DNA from: Candidatus Thioglobus sp. NP1
GTDB taxonomy: Bacteria; Pseudomonadota; Gammaproteobacteria; PS1; Pseudothioglobaceae
NCBI RefSeq assembly: GCF_003326015.1
Contig: NZ_CP023860.1
Span: forward strand, 682,001-746,000
Length of the DNA: 64,000 nucleotides
Reading direction: 5' to 3'
A program made the position numbers and the translations under genes. This document shows, piece by piece, positions 10,715 through 19,034 of this stretch. Below the pieces are notes generated by a model. The model was not told where the DNA came from. It did no database searches and saw nothing but the letters and a program-made list of their open reading frames with translations. Each line of letters begins with the position of its first letter. Position 1 is the first letter of the stretch.

Positions 10715-11422
10715 ATGAAAAAAGGAGAAGTTGTAAGTGGATTCAAAGTTCCCCCTCATCCTAAAGGAATTTCTATTGACGGTAAATTAGTCTCTATAAA
10801 GCCATTAATTGCAAATAAATTTGCTGAGGAACTTTTTATGGCTAATGCACTTGATAAGGAAGGTATTAATTGGGAGTATCTCCCTTATGGTCCATTTGAA
10901 AGTTTAAGTGATTATATAGATTGGATACAGTCATTTGAAGAGCATGACGATCCAGTTTTTTTTGCCATAATTAGTAAAAAATTAAAAAAAGCGATTGGTA
11001 TTGCAAGTTATCTAAGAATTAATCCTAACGAAGGTTTAATTGAAGTTGGCCATATCAATTATTCCCCACTTCTTCAAAGAACAACTGAAGGAACGGAGGC
11101 GATGTTTTTAATGATGCAGTGGGCATTTGATAATGGCTATAGAAGATATGAGTGGAAATGTAATGCTTTAAATATGAGATCTAGAAAGGCAGCTCAAAGA
11201 TTAGGCTTTTCTTATGAAGGTGTATTTAGACAAATGACTATCAGTAAAGGCCGAAACCGTGACACAGCCTGGTTTGCTATCATTGATAAAGACTGGCAGG
11301 TCATTCAAAAATGTTTTCACCAATTTTTATCAGACATTAATCTTGATGAAAAATCAAAATATTCTCTTTCATCTTTAACAAAACCTTTGCTTTATAAGAT
11401 TGACAATATGGATTGCTCTTAA
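10715..11422 (+). CDS. RimJ/RimL-like GNAT acetyltransferase
   Basis: 235-residue acetyltransferase of the RimJ/RimL-like GNAT group. It has an N-terminal extension (about 25 residues, GFKVPPHPKGISIDGKLV), central IGIASYLRINPNEGLIEVGHINY, and the motif segments RRYEWKCNALNMRSRKAAQRLGFSYEGVFRQ characteristic of RimL-like proteins. The end DTAWFAIIDKDW also fits. The acceptor may be a protein N-terminus or a small amine and cannot be told from sequence. It follows the first GNAT gene by 42 bp and ends 16 bp from the convergent xerD, with no terminator hairpin between them. Confidence 0.8.
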   Translation: MKKGEVVSGFKVPPHPKGISIDGKLVSIKPLIANKFAEELFMANALDKEGINWEYLPYGPFESLSDYIDWIQSFEEHDDPVFFAIISKKLKKAIGIASYLRINPNEGLIEVGHINYSPLLQRTTEGTEAMFLMMQWAFDNGYRRYEWKCNALNMRSRKAAQRLGFSYEGVFRQMTISKGRNRDTAWFAIIDKDWQVIQKCFHQFLSDINLDEKSKYSLSSLTKPLLYKIDNMDCS

Positions 11423-11438
11423 ATCCAAATATAAAATA

Positions 11439-12320
11439 TTACCCTCTTGGGTGGTGCTTCTCGTGTTGAGTCTTAAGTTGTGCATTTTGAATATGCGTGT
11501 AAAGCTGCGTACTAGAAATATCACTATGACCAAGCATCAACTGAACTGAACGTAAGTCAGCCCCTTTTTGAACAAGATGAGTTGCAAAAGCATGCCTTAA
11601 TGAATGAGGAGATAAAGGCTTTTCAATTCCTGCTTGAGCTGCATAACCTTTAATTATATAAAAGAAATTTTGTCTGGACATTGCCTTGCCCCTATTAGAT
11701 AAGAAATAACTATCACTCTGACCATTTTTTAGTAATATTGGTCTAGAATTAATCTCATATTTTGTTAAATAATCAATAGCAAGCTCTCCCATTGGAAGTA
11801 GTCTCTCTTTATTTCCTTTTCCATGAATACGAATAAATTCTTCTTTGAGATTTATATTATGGTAACTTAAATTAATTAACTCAGAAACCCTAAGGCCACA
11901 GGAGTATAAAAGTTCAAGCATTGCTCGATCCCTTTGTCCAAATAATGATGAGCTGTTTGGAGTATCTAGTAACCTTTCTACTTCTTGAATATTTAAAAAT
12001 ATAGGTAATTTTTTTTCTAATTTTGGATAAGATAATTGCTCAGTAGGATCAATTTTTATGAGCTTATTAGCTATTAAATATTGATAAAAAGAATGAAGGC
12101 AAGTCAGAAATCTAGACTGAGTTGATGGGCTTATCCTAGTATCTTTTCTATAAGATAAATAATCTAAAATCATATCGTGATTGACATCTTTAAGTGAGTT
12201 TTCATTAAGCCAATCACTAAATATTTTTATATCAGAGCGATAGGCACTAAGAGTATTTTTACTAGCACCAGTTGTCAACCAGTAGAAATCAATAAATTGG
12301 TCTATCAGGTCGTTATTCAT
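11439..12320 (-). CDS. xerD: Site-specific tyrosine recombinase XerD
   Basis: XerD acts with XerC at dif to resolve chromosome dimers under FtsK control. The 293 residues include an N-terminal SAM-like core-binding domain (about 1-85) and a C-terminal catalytic domain with the active residues: Arg in SCGLRVSEL, Lys in HGKGNKERLLP, His/Arg in SPHSLRHAFATH, His in LGHSD, and the nucleophile Tyr in LYTHI. The C-terminal HHPRG ending is typical of XerD and not of XerC. It lies downstream of rplS but behind that gene's terminator, so it probably has its own promoter in the short gap. No dif-like site is seen nearby. Confidence 0.93.
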   Translation of the reverse strand: MNNDLIDQFIDFYWLTTGASKNTLSAYRSDIKIFSDWLNENSLKDVNHDMILDYLSYRKDTRISPSTQSRFLTCLHSFYQYLIANKLIKIDPTEQLSYPKLEKKLPIFLNIQEVERLLDTPNSSSLFGQRDRAMLELLYSCGLRVSELINLSYHNINLKEEFIRIHGKGNKERLLPMGELAIDYLTKYEINSRPILLKNGQSDSYFLSNRGKAMSRQNFFYIIKGYAAQAGIEKPLSPHSLRHAFATHLVQKGADLRSVQLMLGHSDISSTQLYTHIQNAQLKTQHEKHHPRG

Positions 12321-12357
12321 CTTTAGTTATTCTACTTGAGTCTTTTATAGATTAGGC

Positions 12358-12388
12358 AAAAAAAATGCCAGTAAATTAACTGGCATTT
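12358..12388 (-). terminator. Rho-independent terminator of rplS
   Basis: Perfect 10-bp stem (12363-12372 with 12379-12388) and a 6-base loop. Read on the minus strand it is followed directly by eight T (12365-12358). It lies 16 bases after the rplS stop and before xerD. Confidence 0.88.
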
Positions 12389-12403
12389 AAGAATAAGAAA
12401 AAA

Positions 12404-12754
12404 TTATTTCTTTTTTAGTTTTTCAGTAATTCTGGCAGCCTTTCCAGTTAGACCACGTAAGTAGTAAAGTTTCGCTTTACGAACTTTACCACTTCGCTTC
12501 ACTAAAATACTATCAATCATATTAGAGTGTGTTTGAAAAACTCTTTCAACACCTTCACCATGGGAGATTTTTCTAACAGTAAAAGCAGAATTTAGTCCTC
12601 GATTTTTCTTAGCAATAACAACACCTTCAAAGGCCTGTAATCTTTCACGAGTTCCTTCACGAACCTTAACCTGAACAACCACAGTGTCACCTGATGAAAA
12701 TTCAGGTATATCTGATTTCAGTTGCTCATTCTCAATTTGATTAATTAAATTCAC
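12404..12754 (-). CDS. rplS: 50S ribosomal protein L19
   Basis: L19 sits at the 30S-50S interface. The 116-residue protein has the family core [46 protein letters not shown] and [19 protein letters not shown]. The start is GTG at 12754, 6 bases after an AAAAGG on the minus strand. The gene usually ends the rpsP-rimM-trmD-rplS operon. Here none of those partners is adjacent, and the gene has a good promoter and a terminator of its own, making it a one-gene transcription unit. Confidence 0.98.
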   Translation of the reverse strand: MNLINQIENEQLKSDIPEFSSGDTVVVQVKVREGTRERLQAFEGVVIAKKNRGLNSAFTVRKISHGEGVERVFQTHSNMIDSILVKRSGKVRKAKLYYLRGLTGKAARITEKLKKK

Positions 12755-12789
12755 GTTTATGCCTTTTAAGGGTTTTTCAAAATCAGGTG

Positions 12790-12818
12790 ATTATACAGAG
12801 GTTTTCTTTTCCTTACAA
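12790..12818 (-). promoter_or_regulatory. Sigma-70-type promoter of rplS
   Basis: On the minus strand TTGTAA (12818-12813) and a perfect TATAAT (12795-12790) are separated by exactly 17 bases. The predicted transcript starts near 12783 and gives a leader of about 29 nt before the GTG. Confidence 0.75.
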
Positions 12819-12903
12819 GAACTCTAGAGGCATATAATTTTTATTAATCACTTTATTTTTTATATATTATGAGATAATCTAATCTTGTAAATAGCAAGAA
12901 TAA

Positions 12904-14343
12904 ATGATGGGTAAAGTAACTGGTTTTTTGGAGCTAGATAGAGAGGTTGAGTCTTATAGAGATGTTGGAACTCGTATCCAAGATTTTGATGAGATTTTTT
13001 CTGGCACCCATAATTTAGACCAACTCCAAGAACAAGGCTCTCGTTGTATGGATTGTGGAGTGCCTTTTTGTCAGTCTTCAAATGGCTGCCCAATAGATAA
13101 TTTAATCCCAGAATGGAATGATCTAGTTTACAACAATGAATGGCAAGAGGCTTTAGAGCGTCTAGAGAAGACAAATAATTTTCCTGAATTTACTGGCCGA
13201 GTTTGTCCTGCACCATGCGAAGGATCATGTGTTCTCGGTTTAAATAATCCAGCAGTAACTATTAAAAATATTGAATTAGCTATTGTCGATAAAGGTTTTG
13301 AAGAGGGCTGGATTAAAGTTAGAGATGTTGAATCTCGATCTGGTAAAAAAGTTGTGATTGTTGGATCTGGACCAGCTGGCCTTGCTGCTGCAGATGAACT
13401 AAACCAAATGGGCCATTCAGTTACAGTTTATGAAAGAAGCGATCGCATTGGGGGGCTTTTAATGTATGGCATCCCAAATATGAAGTTAGGTAAAGACATT
13501 GTTGATCGTAGAGTCGAGCTTTTAAGACAAGAAGGTATTAAATTCTCCACTAATATTGATATTGGAAGAGACATTTCAACAGCAGAATTGCAGTCGAAGT
13601 TTGATGCTGTTATTTTTGCTACTGGATCTACAAATGCTAGAGATCTTCCAGCTGAAAATCGAAGTGCTTCAGGTATTTATCCCGCTATGGATTTTTTAAC
13701 TTCAAACACTAAAAGCCTTCTTAATGATGGTGTTGCTGATGATAGTGAATTCTCAGCACAAGGCAAAGACGTAATAGTAATTGGAGGTGGAGATACTGGA
13801 ACTGATTGTATTGGAACAGCCCTTAGACAAGGTGCTAAGTCTATTACAAATTTTGAACTAATGAGCCAACCCCCTTCTGATCGTTCAGAAGGTAACCCTT
13901 GGCCAGAGTGGCCAACAATTTTTCGTGTTGACTATGGCCATGAAGAATCCCATAAGGTTTTTGGAAAAGACCCAAGGGAATATCAACTTTTAACAAAATC
14001 TTTCATTAAAGATAGTAATGATAAAGTTAGTGGTATCAAAACTGTTAATGTTGAGTTTGTAAATGGAAAATTAAATGAAATTAAAGATACTGAAAAAACT
14101 TGGGATGCCCAGTTAGTATTACTTTCAATGGGTTTTGTTTCGCCTGAGCATTATCTAAGTGATGATGCCAAAATAGAAATAGATGAAAGGGGTAACTATA
14201 AGGCTGAGCATGGAGAATTCAGTACTTCAAAGTCAGGTATTTTTTCTGCTGGCGACTGTCGAAGAGGCCAATCACTAGTTGTATGGGCAATTAACGAGGG
14301 TAGAGGTGTTGCAAAGAGTGTCGATAATTTTCTTGCAGATTAA
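12904..14343 (+). CDS. gltD: Glutamate synthase small subunit (GltD-type flavoprotein)
   Basis: GltD passes electrons from NADPH through FAD and Fe-S clusters to GltB for glutamate synthesis. The 479 residues include the N-terminal cysteine-rich Fe-S region (RCMDCGVPFC, and GRVCPAPCEGSC at about 100-110). The FAD-binding GSGPAGLAAADEL is near residue 154 and the NADPH-binding VIGGGDTGTDCIGTALRQG near 300. The C-terminal GDCRRGQSLVVWAINEGR closes the FAD site. Tandem ATGs (12904, 12907) make the exact start uncertain. No gltB large subunit is in the window: rplS diverges upstream and amiC converges downstream. Confidence 0.93.
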   Translation: MMGKVTGFLELDREVESYRDVGTRIQDFDEIFSGTHNLDQLQEQGSRCMDCGVPFCQSSNGCPIDNLIPEWNDLVYNNEWQEALERLEKTNNFPEFTGRVCPAPCEGSCVLGLNNPAVTIKNIELAIVDKGFEEGWIKVRDVESRSGKKVVIVGSGPAGLAAADELNQMGHSVTVYERSDRIGGLLMYGIPNMKLGKDIVDRRVELLRQEGIKFSTNIDIGRDISTAELQSKFDAVIFATGSTNARDLPAENRSASGIYPAMDFLTSNTKSLLNDGVADDSEFSAQGKDVIVIGGGDTGTDCIGTALRQGAKSITNFELMSQPPSDRSEGNPWPEWPTIFRVDYGHEESHKVFGKDPREYQLLTKSFIKDSNDKVSGIKTVNVEFVNGKLNEIKDTEKTWDAQLVLLSMGFVSPEHYLSDDAKIEIDERGNYKAEHGEFSTSKSGIFSAGDCRRGQSLVVWAINEGRGVAKSVDNFLAD

Positions 14344-14409
14344 TAAGGTTTAAGAAGTTATAGCTATTTATATTCTTTGAGAAATTCAGAGCCTAGCTTT
14401 GAAAAGACT

Positions 14410-15561
14410 TCATAGATCTTTTTCTATCTCTGAATAATAATTAATAATTCCTCTATATATAGCATTAGCTATTTTTTGTTGTTGTTTGGTATTTGTTAAT
14501 CTCTTTTCTTGAGTCGGATTTGAGATAAATGCAGTTTCAACCAGTATTGAAGGAATTGCAGGGGACTTTAATACTACAAAATTTGCCTTTTGAGGTATTT
14601 TCTTATGAACAGGTCCAATTTTTCCAAGTTGTTCGAGTATTTTTTTAGCTAGTTCAAACGATTGTATTTCCCTATCTTTTCTTGAAAAATCAGACAAAAT
14701 ATTTTTTAAAAACTTATCCTTATCAATAACATTCTCTACTCCACCAAATTGGTCGACTGAGTTTTGAGATTGCTCTAATTGTTTTGCTAATTTACTATTA
14801 TTTCCCTTTTCACTAAGTAAATAAATAGAGGCTCCTTTAGCACTTATGCTTTCTACTGAGTCAGCATGAATAGAAATAAACATTGTGGCATTTTCTTTTT
14901 GAGCAATTGTTATTCTTTTGGTTAAGGGGATATAGTAGTCACCACTTCGAGTAAGGACTGCTTTTAAATCTGAATTTTTATTAATTGTTGTCACTAATTT
15001 TCTTGCAATCGCAAGATTAACATCTTTTTCTTTTGATTTGTTTTTGCCAATAGCTCCAGAATCCTCTCCACCATGACCGGCATCAACTATGATAATTTTC
15101 TTGTATTTGGGTAATACTTTTTTAGTTGTCTTAGTTGTCTCAGCTATCTTAGTTTTTTTAAGTGACGAATTTACATCTGAATCAATAATATCAACAACAA
15201 GACGATAGTGCTTATATTTAGTATTTGGAGGAAGAGTAAATTGTTTAACTATAAAATCTCGGTTGATATAATAGATAAGCTTTATAGTTTCTTTGTCACG
15301 TTTAATTTCAACCTTTTTTACCCTCTCATCATTAAAAAAAATATTACTAAAGGTCTCTGAAAAAACCTCAGCATCATCGAAGCTAATGATGACATAATCA
15401 TTTTGTTTGGAAACATTAAAAAGTGCATCTTCCTCAGTATCAATTACAATCCTTGTATTATCTGGGGCTGTCCAATACCTAAAGTCATAAAGCGACGTAT
15501 TTTCATCACTGAACACTGAAGTTGCTATTAAAGCAATTATTAAAATTAAGTAGTTGCGCAT
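14410..15561 (-). CDS. amiC: Periplasmic N-acetylmuramoyl-L-alanine amidase
   Basis: Zinc amidase that cleaves the peptide from MurNAc during daughter-cell separation. Of 383 residues, the first 18 are a signal peptide (MRNYLILIIALIATSVFS). An AMIN domain (about 25-130) targets septal peptidoglycan. A Lys/Thr-rich linker follows, then an Amidase_3 domain with zinc ligands in VDAGHGG, the following Glu, ISIHADS and catalytic Glu in ILVETAFISNP. It overlaps the 3' end of tsaE by 16 bp, the common tsaE-amidase pairing of gammaproteobacteria. AmiB/AmiC cannot be told apart; no C-terminal LysM is present. Confidence 0.92.
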   Translation of the reverse strand: MRNYLILIIALIATSVFSDENTSLYDFRYWTAPDNTRIVIDTEEDALFNVSKQNDYVIISFDDAEVFSETFSNIFFNDERVKKVEIKRDKETIKLIYYINRDFIVKQFTLPPNTKYKHYRLVVDIIDSDVNSSLKKTKIAETTKTTKKVLPKYKKIIIVDAGHGGEDSGAIGKNKSKEKDVNLAIARKLVTTINKNSDLKAVLTRSGDYYIPLTKRITIAQKENATMFISIHADSVESISAKGASIYLLSEKGNNSKLAKQLEQSQNSVDQFGGVENVIDKDKFLKNILSDFSRKDREIQSFELAKKILEQLGKIGPVHKKIPQKANFVVLKSPAIPSILVETAFISNPTQEKRLTNTKQQQKIANAIYRGIINYYSEIEKDL

Positions 15562-16004
15562 CTTAGAATATGCTTGCCGATATCTGACTGAAATTCTATA
15601 TTTACACTTCTTTGATCTCCATCTCCACTAAGCTCAATCGAAAGGTCAGAATCGGCAATAACACCTTCACCTAATTCAGGCCATTCTATGAGTTGAAGAT
15701 TATTTTCTAGAAGATAATCTCTTATACCAATGTATTCTAATTCTTCAGGATTGGTGAGTCTATAACAATCAAAATGATGAATATTAATATATTTATTTTG
15801 ATAACTTTCTACTAGGGAGTAGGTTGGGCTCTTGACTCTCTTAAAGCCAAAATATTGAATAAAGCTTTGCGCTAATGTAGTTTTACCAACTCCTAGATCA
15901 CCTATTAGATAAATAACAAATGGGTTTTGAAGTGAACTACAGCAGTGGGCAAGTTTTTTACCAAGTTCTTGCGTTTCAATTAAATTTTTAAGAACTATAT
16001 CCAA
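15546..16004 (-). CDS. tsaE: tRNA threonylcarbamoyladenosine biosynthesis ATPase TsaE
   Basis: TsaE is the ATPase of the TsaB-TsaD-TsaE complex that makes t6A37 on ANN-decoding tRNAs. The 152 residues contain a Walker A loop GDLGVGKTT (residues 35-43), SPTYSLVESYQ and the HFDCYRL and EWPELGEG motifs of the family. The apparent start is TTG at 16004. No better ATG lies within the conserved N-terminus. It overlaps the upstream antiporter by 10 bp and amiC by 16 bp, so the three genes form one translationally coupled unit. Confidence 0.93.
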   Translation of the reverse strand: MDIVLKNLIETQELGKKLAHCCSSLQNPFVIYLIGDLGVGKTTLAQSFIQYFGFKRVKSPTYSLVESYQNKYINIHHFDCYRLTNPEELEYIGIRDYLLENNLQLIEWPELGEGVIADSDLSIELSGDGDQRSVNIEFQSDIGKHILRCATT

Positions 16005-16939
16005 AGTAATTGATATAAATAAGCACCAAGCATAAATAACAATATAAAGCCACCAAAACGATTAATCTTAAATTTGAATATTACAGCCAACAACACTATT
16101 AATAAAGTGAGAATTATCATATTTATGAAGTCTCGACTCATTACCTCTCCTGGTATTTGAAAGGGGAGTATTAGCCCTGGAATTGCAAGGACTCCTAATG
16201 TATTAAATAAGTTAGAGCCAATAATATTTCCAATCACCATTTGATGTTGTTTTTTTAGGACACTACTAACAGAAACTGCTAGTTCTGGAAGACTGGTACC
16301 TAAAGCAACAACTGTTAGACCAATTATTAAATCACTTATCCCAAATTGTAATGCTAATGATGTGCCACCCCAAACCACAAGTCTCGCACTTGATACGAGA
16401 ATTATGAGAGATAAAATTAATAAAAACCATATTCTACTTTTTTTCTCATTTTTAAGCCCATCATCTATATTATCAAGATTATTAGGATTATTTTTTTTAG
16501 ACTCAGTATAAACATAATACAAAAATAATAATAGAAGCGAAATAAGGATTAAGCCATCATTAAAACTTAAGTATTGATCTAATAATAGAGCTCCTGCAAC
16601 AAGGGTAGATAAAAATAAAAATAACCACTCCTTTTTTAATATCAATTTATCAACACTTATTGGAAGAATAATTGCTGTAACTCCAAGGACTAATCCAATA
16701 TTAAATATATTTGAACCAAATGCATTGCCAACGCTAAGTTCTGGATGACCATCAAAAGCAGCTAACCCAGAGACCAGCATCTCGGGTGCAGATGTCCCAA
16801 AGCCAAAGATGAGTAAACCAATTATGAGAGGTGAAATATTGAATATTCTGGCAATTTTGGCACCATTATCTGTAAATGTATCGGCGCTCCACATCAATAA
16901 TAGAAAGCCAGAAATAAGAGCTATAATTGACATTAACAT
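15995..16939 (-). CDS. Calcium/sodium antiporter family membrane protein
   Basis: Member of the CaCA exchanger family, most like the YrbG type. The 314-residue, strongly hydrophobic protein is predicted to have about ten membrane helices. The two inverted alpha repeats are clear: GFGTSAPEMLVSGLAA with VGNAFGSNIFNIGLVLG, and ALGTSLPELAVSVSS with IGNIIGSNLFNTLGVL. The acidic residue in each (APE, LPE) binds the cation. A charged cytoplasmic loop rich in Asn/Asp/Lys lies between the halves. It is first in the antiporter-tsaE-amiC unit. The ion (Ca2+ or another divalent cation) is inferred from the family. Confidence 0.88.
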   Translation of the reverse strand: MLMSIIALISGFLLLMWSADTFTDNGAKIARIFNISPLIIGLLIFGFGTSAPEMLVSGLAAFDGHPELSVGNAFGSNIFNIGLVLGVTAIILPISVDKLILKKEWLFLFLSTLVAGALLLDQYLSFNDGLILISLLLLFLYYVYTESKKNNPNNLDNIDDGLKNEKKSRIWFLLILSLIILVSSARLVVWGGTSLALQFGISDLIIGLTVVALGTSLPELAVSVSSVLKKQHQMVIGNIIGSNLFNTLGVLAIPGLILPFQIPGEVMSRDFINMIILTLLIVLLAVIFKFKINRFGGFILLFMLGAYLYQLLWI

Positions 16940-17090
16940 AATAAAATTTTAGTTTTATACAGAATTGATATGGACATTATTATAAAGGCATCTTTCATAG
17001 AATAAATAAAAGAGGGTTTTTAATTAGTAAGCCTAAGTTTAAAATATAAATATTATTTAAGAAAATAGAAACTAAATATACTTCAAATTA

Positions 17091-17837
17091 ATGATTCTTA
17101 TTACTCGTCCATTAGCCCAAGCTACTAATCTTAAATCTTTAATAAATAATTTAGGGATAAAGACTGCATTATTTCCTACTTTTGAAATAAATAAAATTAA
17201 GGCTGAAATTCCTAAACAGAAATTTAATGTAATTATTTTTATTAGTGCAAATGCAGTAGATTATGCCGAACAATATTTCAATAATATTATTGTTGAGCCT
17301 ATTAGTATATTTGCGATAGGTCCAATTACTGCAAAAAAACTAATTGAGAAAGATATTAAAGTGGATGGCTATCCAAAAAATAATTCATCTAGTGAAGTTC
17401 TTTTAAATATGCCTTATTTCAAAGACTTAAAAGATTCAGAAATTCTTATAGTTAGAGGAAAAGGTGGAAGTGAATACTTGAAAAATACTCTCCAAGTAAA
17501 GAATAATGTAAATTATTTTGAAGTTTATGAAAGAGTGCCTTGTGACTTAACTAGACTACATTCGCAATCAATTAAGGAGTTTTTAAAAGTTGATGATGGT
17601 GTAATAGTAATAAATAGTTTAGAAAGTCTGTCATTAATGATAGAACTTGTAAATAAAGAATCAAAAATTTTCCTTGATCAATTTAAAACAAGAGAGATGA
17701 TTGTTTTGAGTGATAGAATTAAAAAGCAAGCAAAAATCTTAGGCTTTCAGAAAATTACTGTTACTTTAAATCCATCAGATCAAGATGTTGTTGATTTATT
17801 AGGTTCTAAAAATAATAAAAAAATTACCCGTATTTAA
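17091..17837 (+). CDS. hemD: Uroporphyrinogen-III synthase
   Basis: HemD closes hydroxymethylbilane to uroporphyrinogen III, the branch point of heme, siroheme and cobalamin synthesis. The family is poorly conserved. The 248-residue length, N-terminal ITRPLAQATNLKSLINNLG, IIFISANAVDYA, and IFAIGPITAKKL support the call, as does the two-domain spacing with ILIVRGKGGSEYL in the middle. hemC is not adjacent and hemX-like membrane protein is absent. The downstream protein has no membrane helix. The 151-bp gap before the gene is AT-rich, with nothing clear in it. Confidence 0.85.
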   Translation: MILITRPLAQATNLKSLINNLGIKTALFPTFEINKIKAEIPKQKFNVIIFISANAVDYAEQYFNNIIVEPISIFAIGPITAKKLIEKDIKVDGYPKNNSSSEVLLNMPYFKDLKDSEILIVRGKGGSEYLKNTLQVKNNVNYFEVYERVPCDLTRLHSQSIKEFLKVDDGVIVINSLESLSLMIELVNKESKIFLDQFKTREMIVLSDRIKKQAKILGFQKITVTLNPSDQDVVDLLGSKNNKKITRI

Positions 17838-17878
17838 ATTCTTTGGGTAACATATACAAAACTATATCGGGAGTTTAG

Positions 17879-18328
17879 GTGATTAGATTTGGTATATCAT
17901 GGGTTGCACGCTTACTAGGCGTTAGTGGATTTACCGTCCAGCAACCAACGTCTCGTGGTTCATTTCAAGATCTAAACATCTCTTCAAGAGTTATCCCTTT
18001 TAATCCTGATAATCTTGCAACTCAAAATTCACCAACTTATTCGCATCCAAGTGCTTCAGAACATCTTAAGCGCTTTCAAGATACTCAAGTAAAGATAAGT
18101 GAGGGTGACGCAATAAGCAATGCCAGTAATGACCATGATCTCGTTTCTGTAATAGCAACTTTGAAATCGAAGCTATATCAAGAGTCTATTAAAAGTAAGC
18201 ATTACTCTAATGCCTTTAACGAGCTCAATGAAAGATTGATTGAATTAGAAAAAATTGTTCAGCCTGAAAAGAAGACAGACTTTCAAAAGCTTCAAGGTTG
18301 GGTCCATTCAAAAAGACATTTTCACTAA
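17879..18328 (+). CDS. Hypothetical protein with C-terminal helical region
   Basis: I do not recognise this 149-residue protein. GTG start at 17879, 5 bases after CGGGAG. The N-terminal 20 residues (MIRFGISWVARLLGVSGF) could form one amphipathic helix but lack a clear signal-peptide cleavage site. Residues 25-80 are Ser/Asn/Pro-rich and probably disordered. Residues about 85-130 (VISVIATLKSKLYQ-like, ELNERLIELEKIV) look like a helical or coiled-coil segment. It sits 41 bp after hemD and 132 bp before infA. The length and codon use resemble the neighbours, so it is probably a real gene. Confidence 0.65.
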   Translation: MIRFGISWVARLLGVSGFTVQQPTSRGSFQDLNISSRVIPFNPDNLATQNSPTYSHPSASEHLKRFQDTQVKISEGDAISNASNDHDLVSVIATLKSKLYQESIKSKHYSNAFNELNERLIELEKIVQPEKKTDFQKLQGWVHSKRHFH

Positions 18329-18420
18329 ATAATTTTTTTTAGTACAAATTAAATCATAAGACATCTAGGTCTAAACTATCTCTGACGCGAATTTGACTAT
18401 CTGTAATTAAATCCAATATG

Positions 18421-18426
18421 TATAAT
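18421..18426 (+). promoter_or_regulatory. Candidate -10 box of infA
   Basis: TATAAT preceded directly by ATG, 34 bases before infA. A TTGACT at 18393-18398 is too far away (22 bp) to be a normal -35 box, so the call is weak. Confidence 0.35.
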
Positions 18427-18460
18427 ACATTCTGGTTTTTTAAATTATTATTTAAACGAT

Positions 18461-18679
18461 ATGTCGAAAAGTGATTACATTGAGTTAGAGGGCGTAGTTA
18501 AAGAAAAATTACCTAATACAACTTTTAAAGTTGAATTAGAAAATGGACACAGCGTTCTAGCTCATATTTCTGGAAAAATTAGAAAGCACTATATTCGCAT
18601 ATTACCTGGCGATAAGGTAACTGTTGAGATGACTCCTTATGATTTAACAAAAGGCAGAATCACTTTCAGACATAAATAA
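18461..18679 (+). CDS. infA: Translation initiation factor IF-1
   Basis: IF-1 binds the ribosomal A site during initiation. The 72-residue OB-fold protein equals the E. coli length. It contains [45 protein letters not shown] and the ending KGRITFRHK. tRNA-Leu follows 11 bp downstream on the same strand, so the two may share a transcript. Confidence 0.98.
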   Translation: MSKSDYIELEGVVKEKLPNTTFKVELENGHSVLAHISGKIRKHYIRILPGDKVTVEMTPYDLTKGRITFRHK

Positions 18680-18690
18680 ACCTAAGATAG

Positions 18691-18777
18691 GCCAGTGTGG
18701 TGGAATTGGTAGACACGCCGGATTCAAAATCCGGTTCCTTCACGGGAGTGACGGTTCGAGCCCGTCCACTGGTACCA
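18691..18777 (+). tRNA. tRNA-Leu (anticodon CAA)
   Basis: 87 nt including an encoded CCA. The acceptor stem GCCAGTG pairs with CACTGGT with one G-U at the end. The anticodon stem CCGGA/TCCGG holds the loop TTCAAAA, giving anticodon CAA (reads UUG). A long variable arm and the T-loop TTCGAGC are present, as expected for a class II tRNA-Leu. Confidence 0.95.
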
Positions 18778-18797
18778 AATTTTTAGGATGAAATAGA

Positions 18798-19031
18798 ATG
18801 GAAAATAATCTTCTAAGTGAAGCAATAAATCTAACCATGTTTGGTATGGGATTTGTTTTTTTATTTTTAGCTTTGATGGTTATTATTACTAATTTAATGT
18901 CCATAATTATTTCAAAGATTGACCCCCCATTAAGTTTTGCACAATCAACTATTTCAAATAATTCAGTTGAAATTGATAAAAAAACAAGAACAATAATTGA
19001 AGCTGCAATAAAATTGCATGTAAAGAAATAA
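18798..19031 (+). CDS. oadG: Oxaloacetate decarboxylase gamma subunit
   Basis: Small membrane subunit that anchors the alpha subunit to the beta subunit of the Na+ pump. The 77 residues have one membrane helix at about 12-34 (NLTMFGMGFVFLFLALMVI) and a hydrophilic C-terminal tail. The family is recognised mainly by size, the early GMGxVFxFL motif and its place directly before oadA and oadB. It begins 20 bp after the tRNA-Leu CCA. Confidence 0.9.
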   Translation: MENNLLSEAINLTMFGMGFVFLFLALMVIITNLMSIIISKIDPPLSFAQSTISNNSVEIDKKTRTIIEAAIKLHVKK

Positions 19032-19034
19032 ATT

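Noticed and set aside
14344-14409. Terminator between convergent gltD and amiC
   Set aside because: No stem longer than a few pairs and no T-run could be found in the 66 bases.
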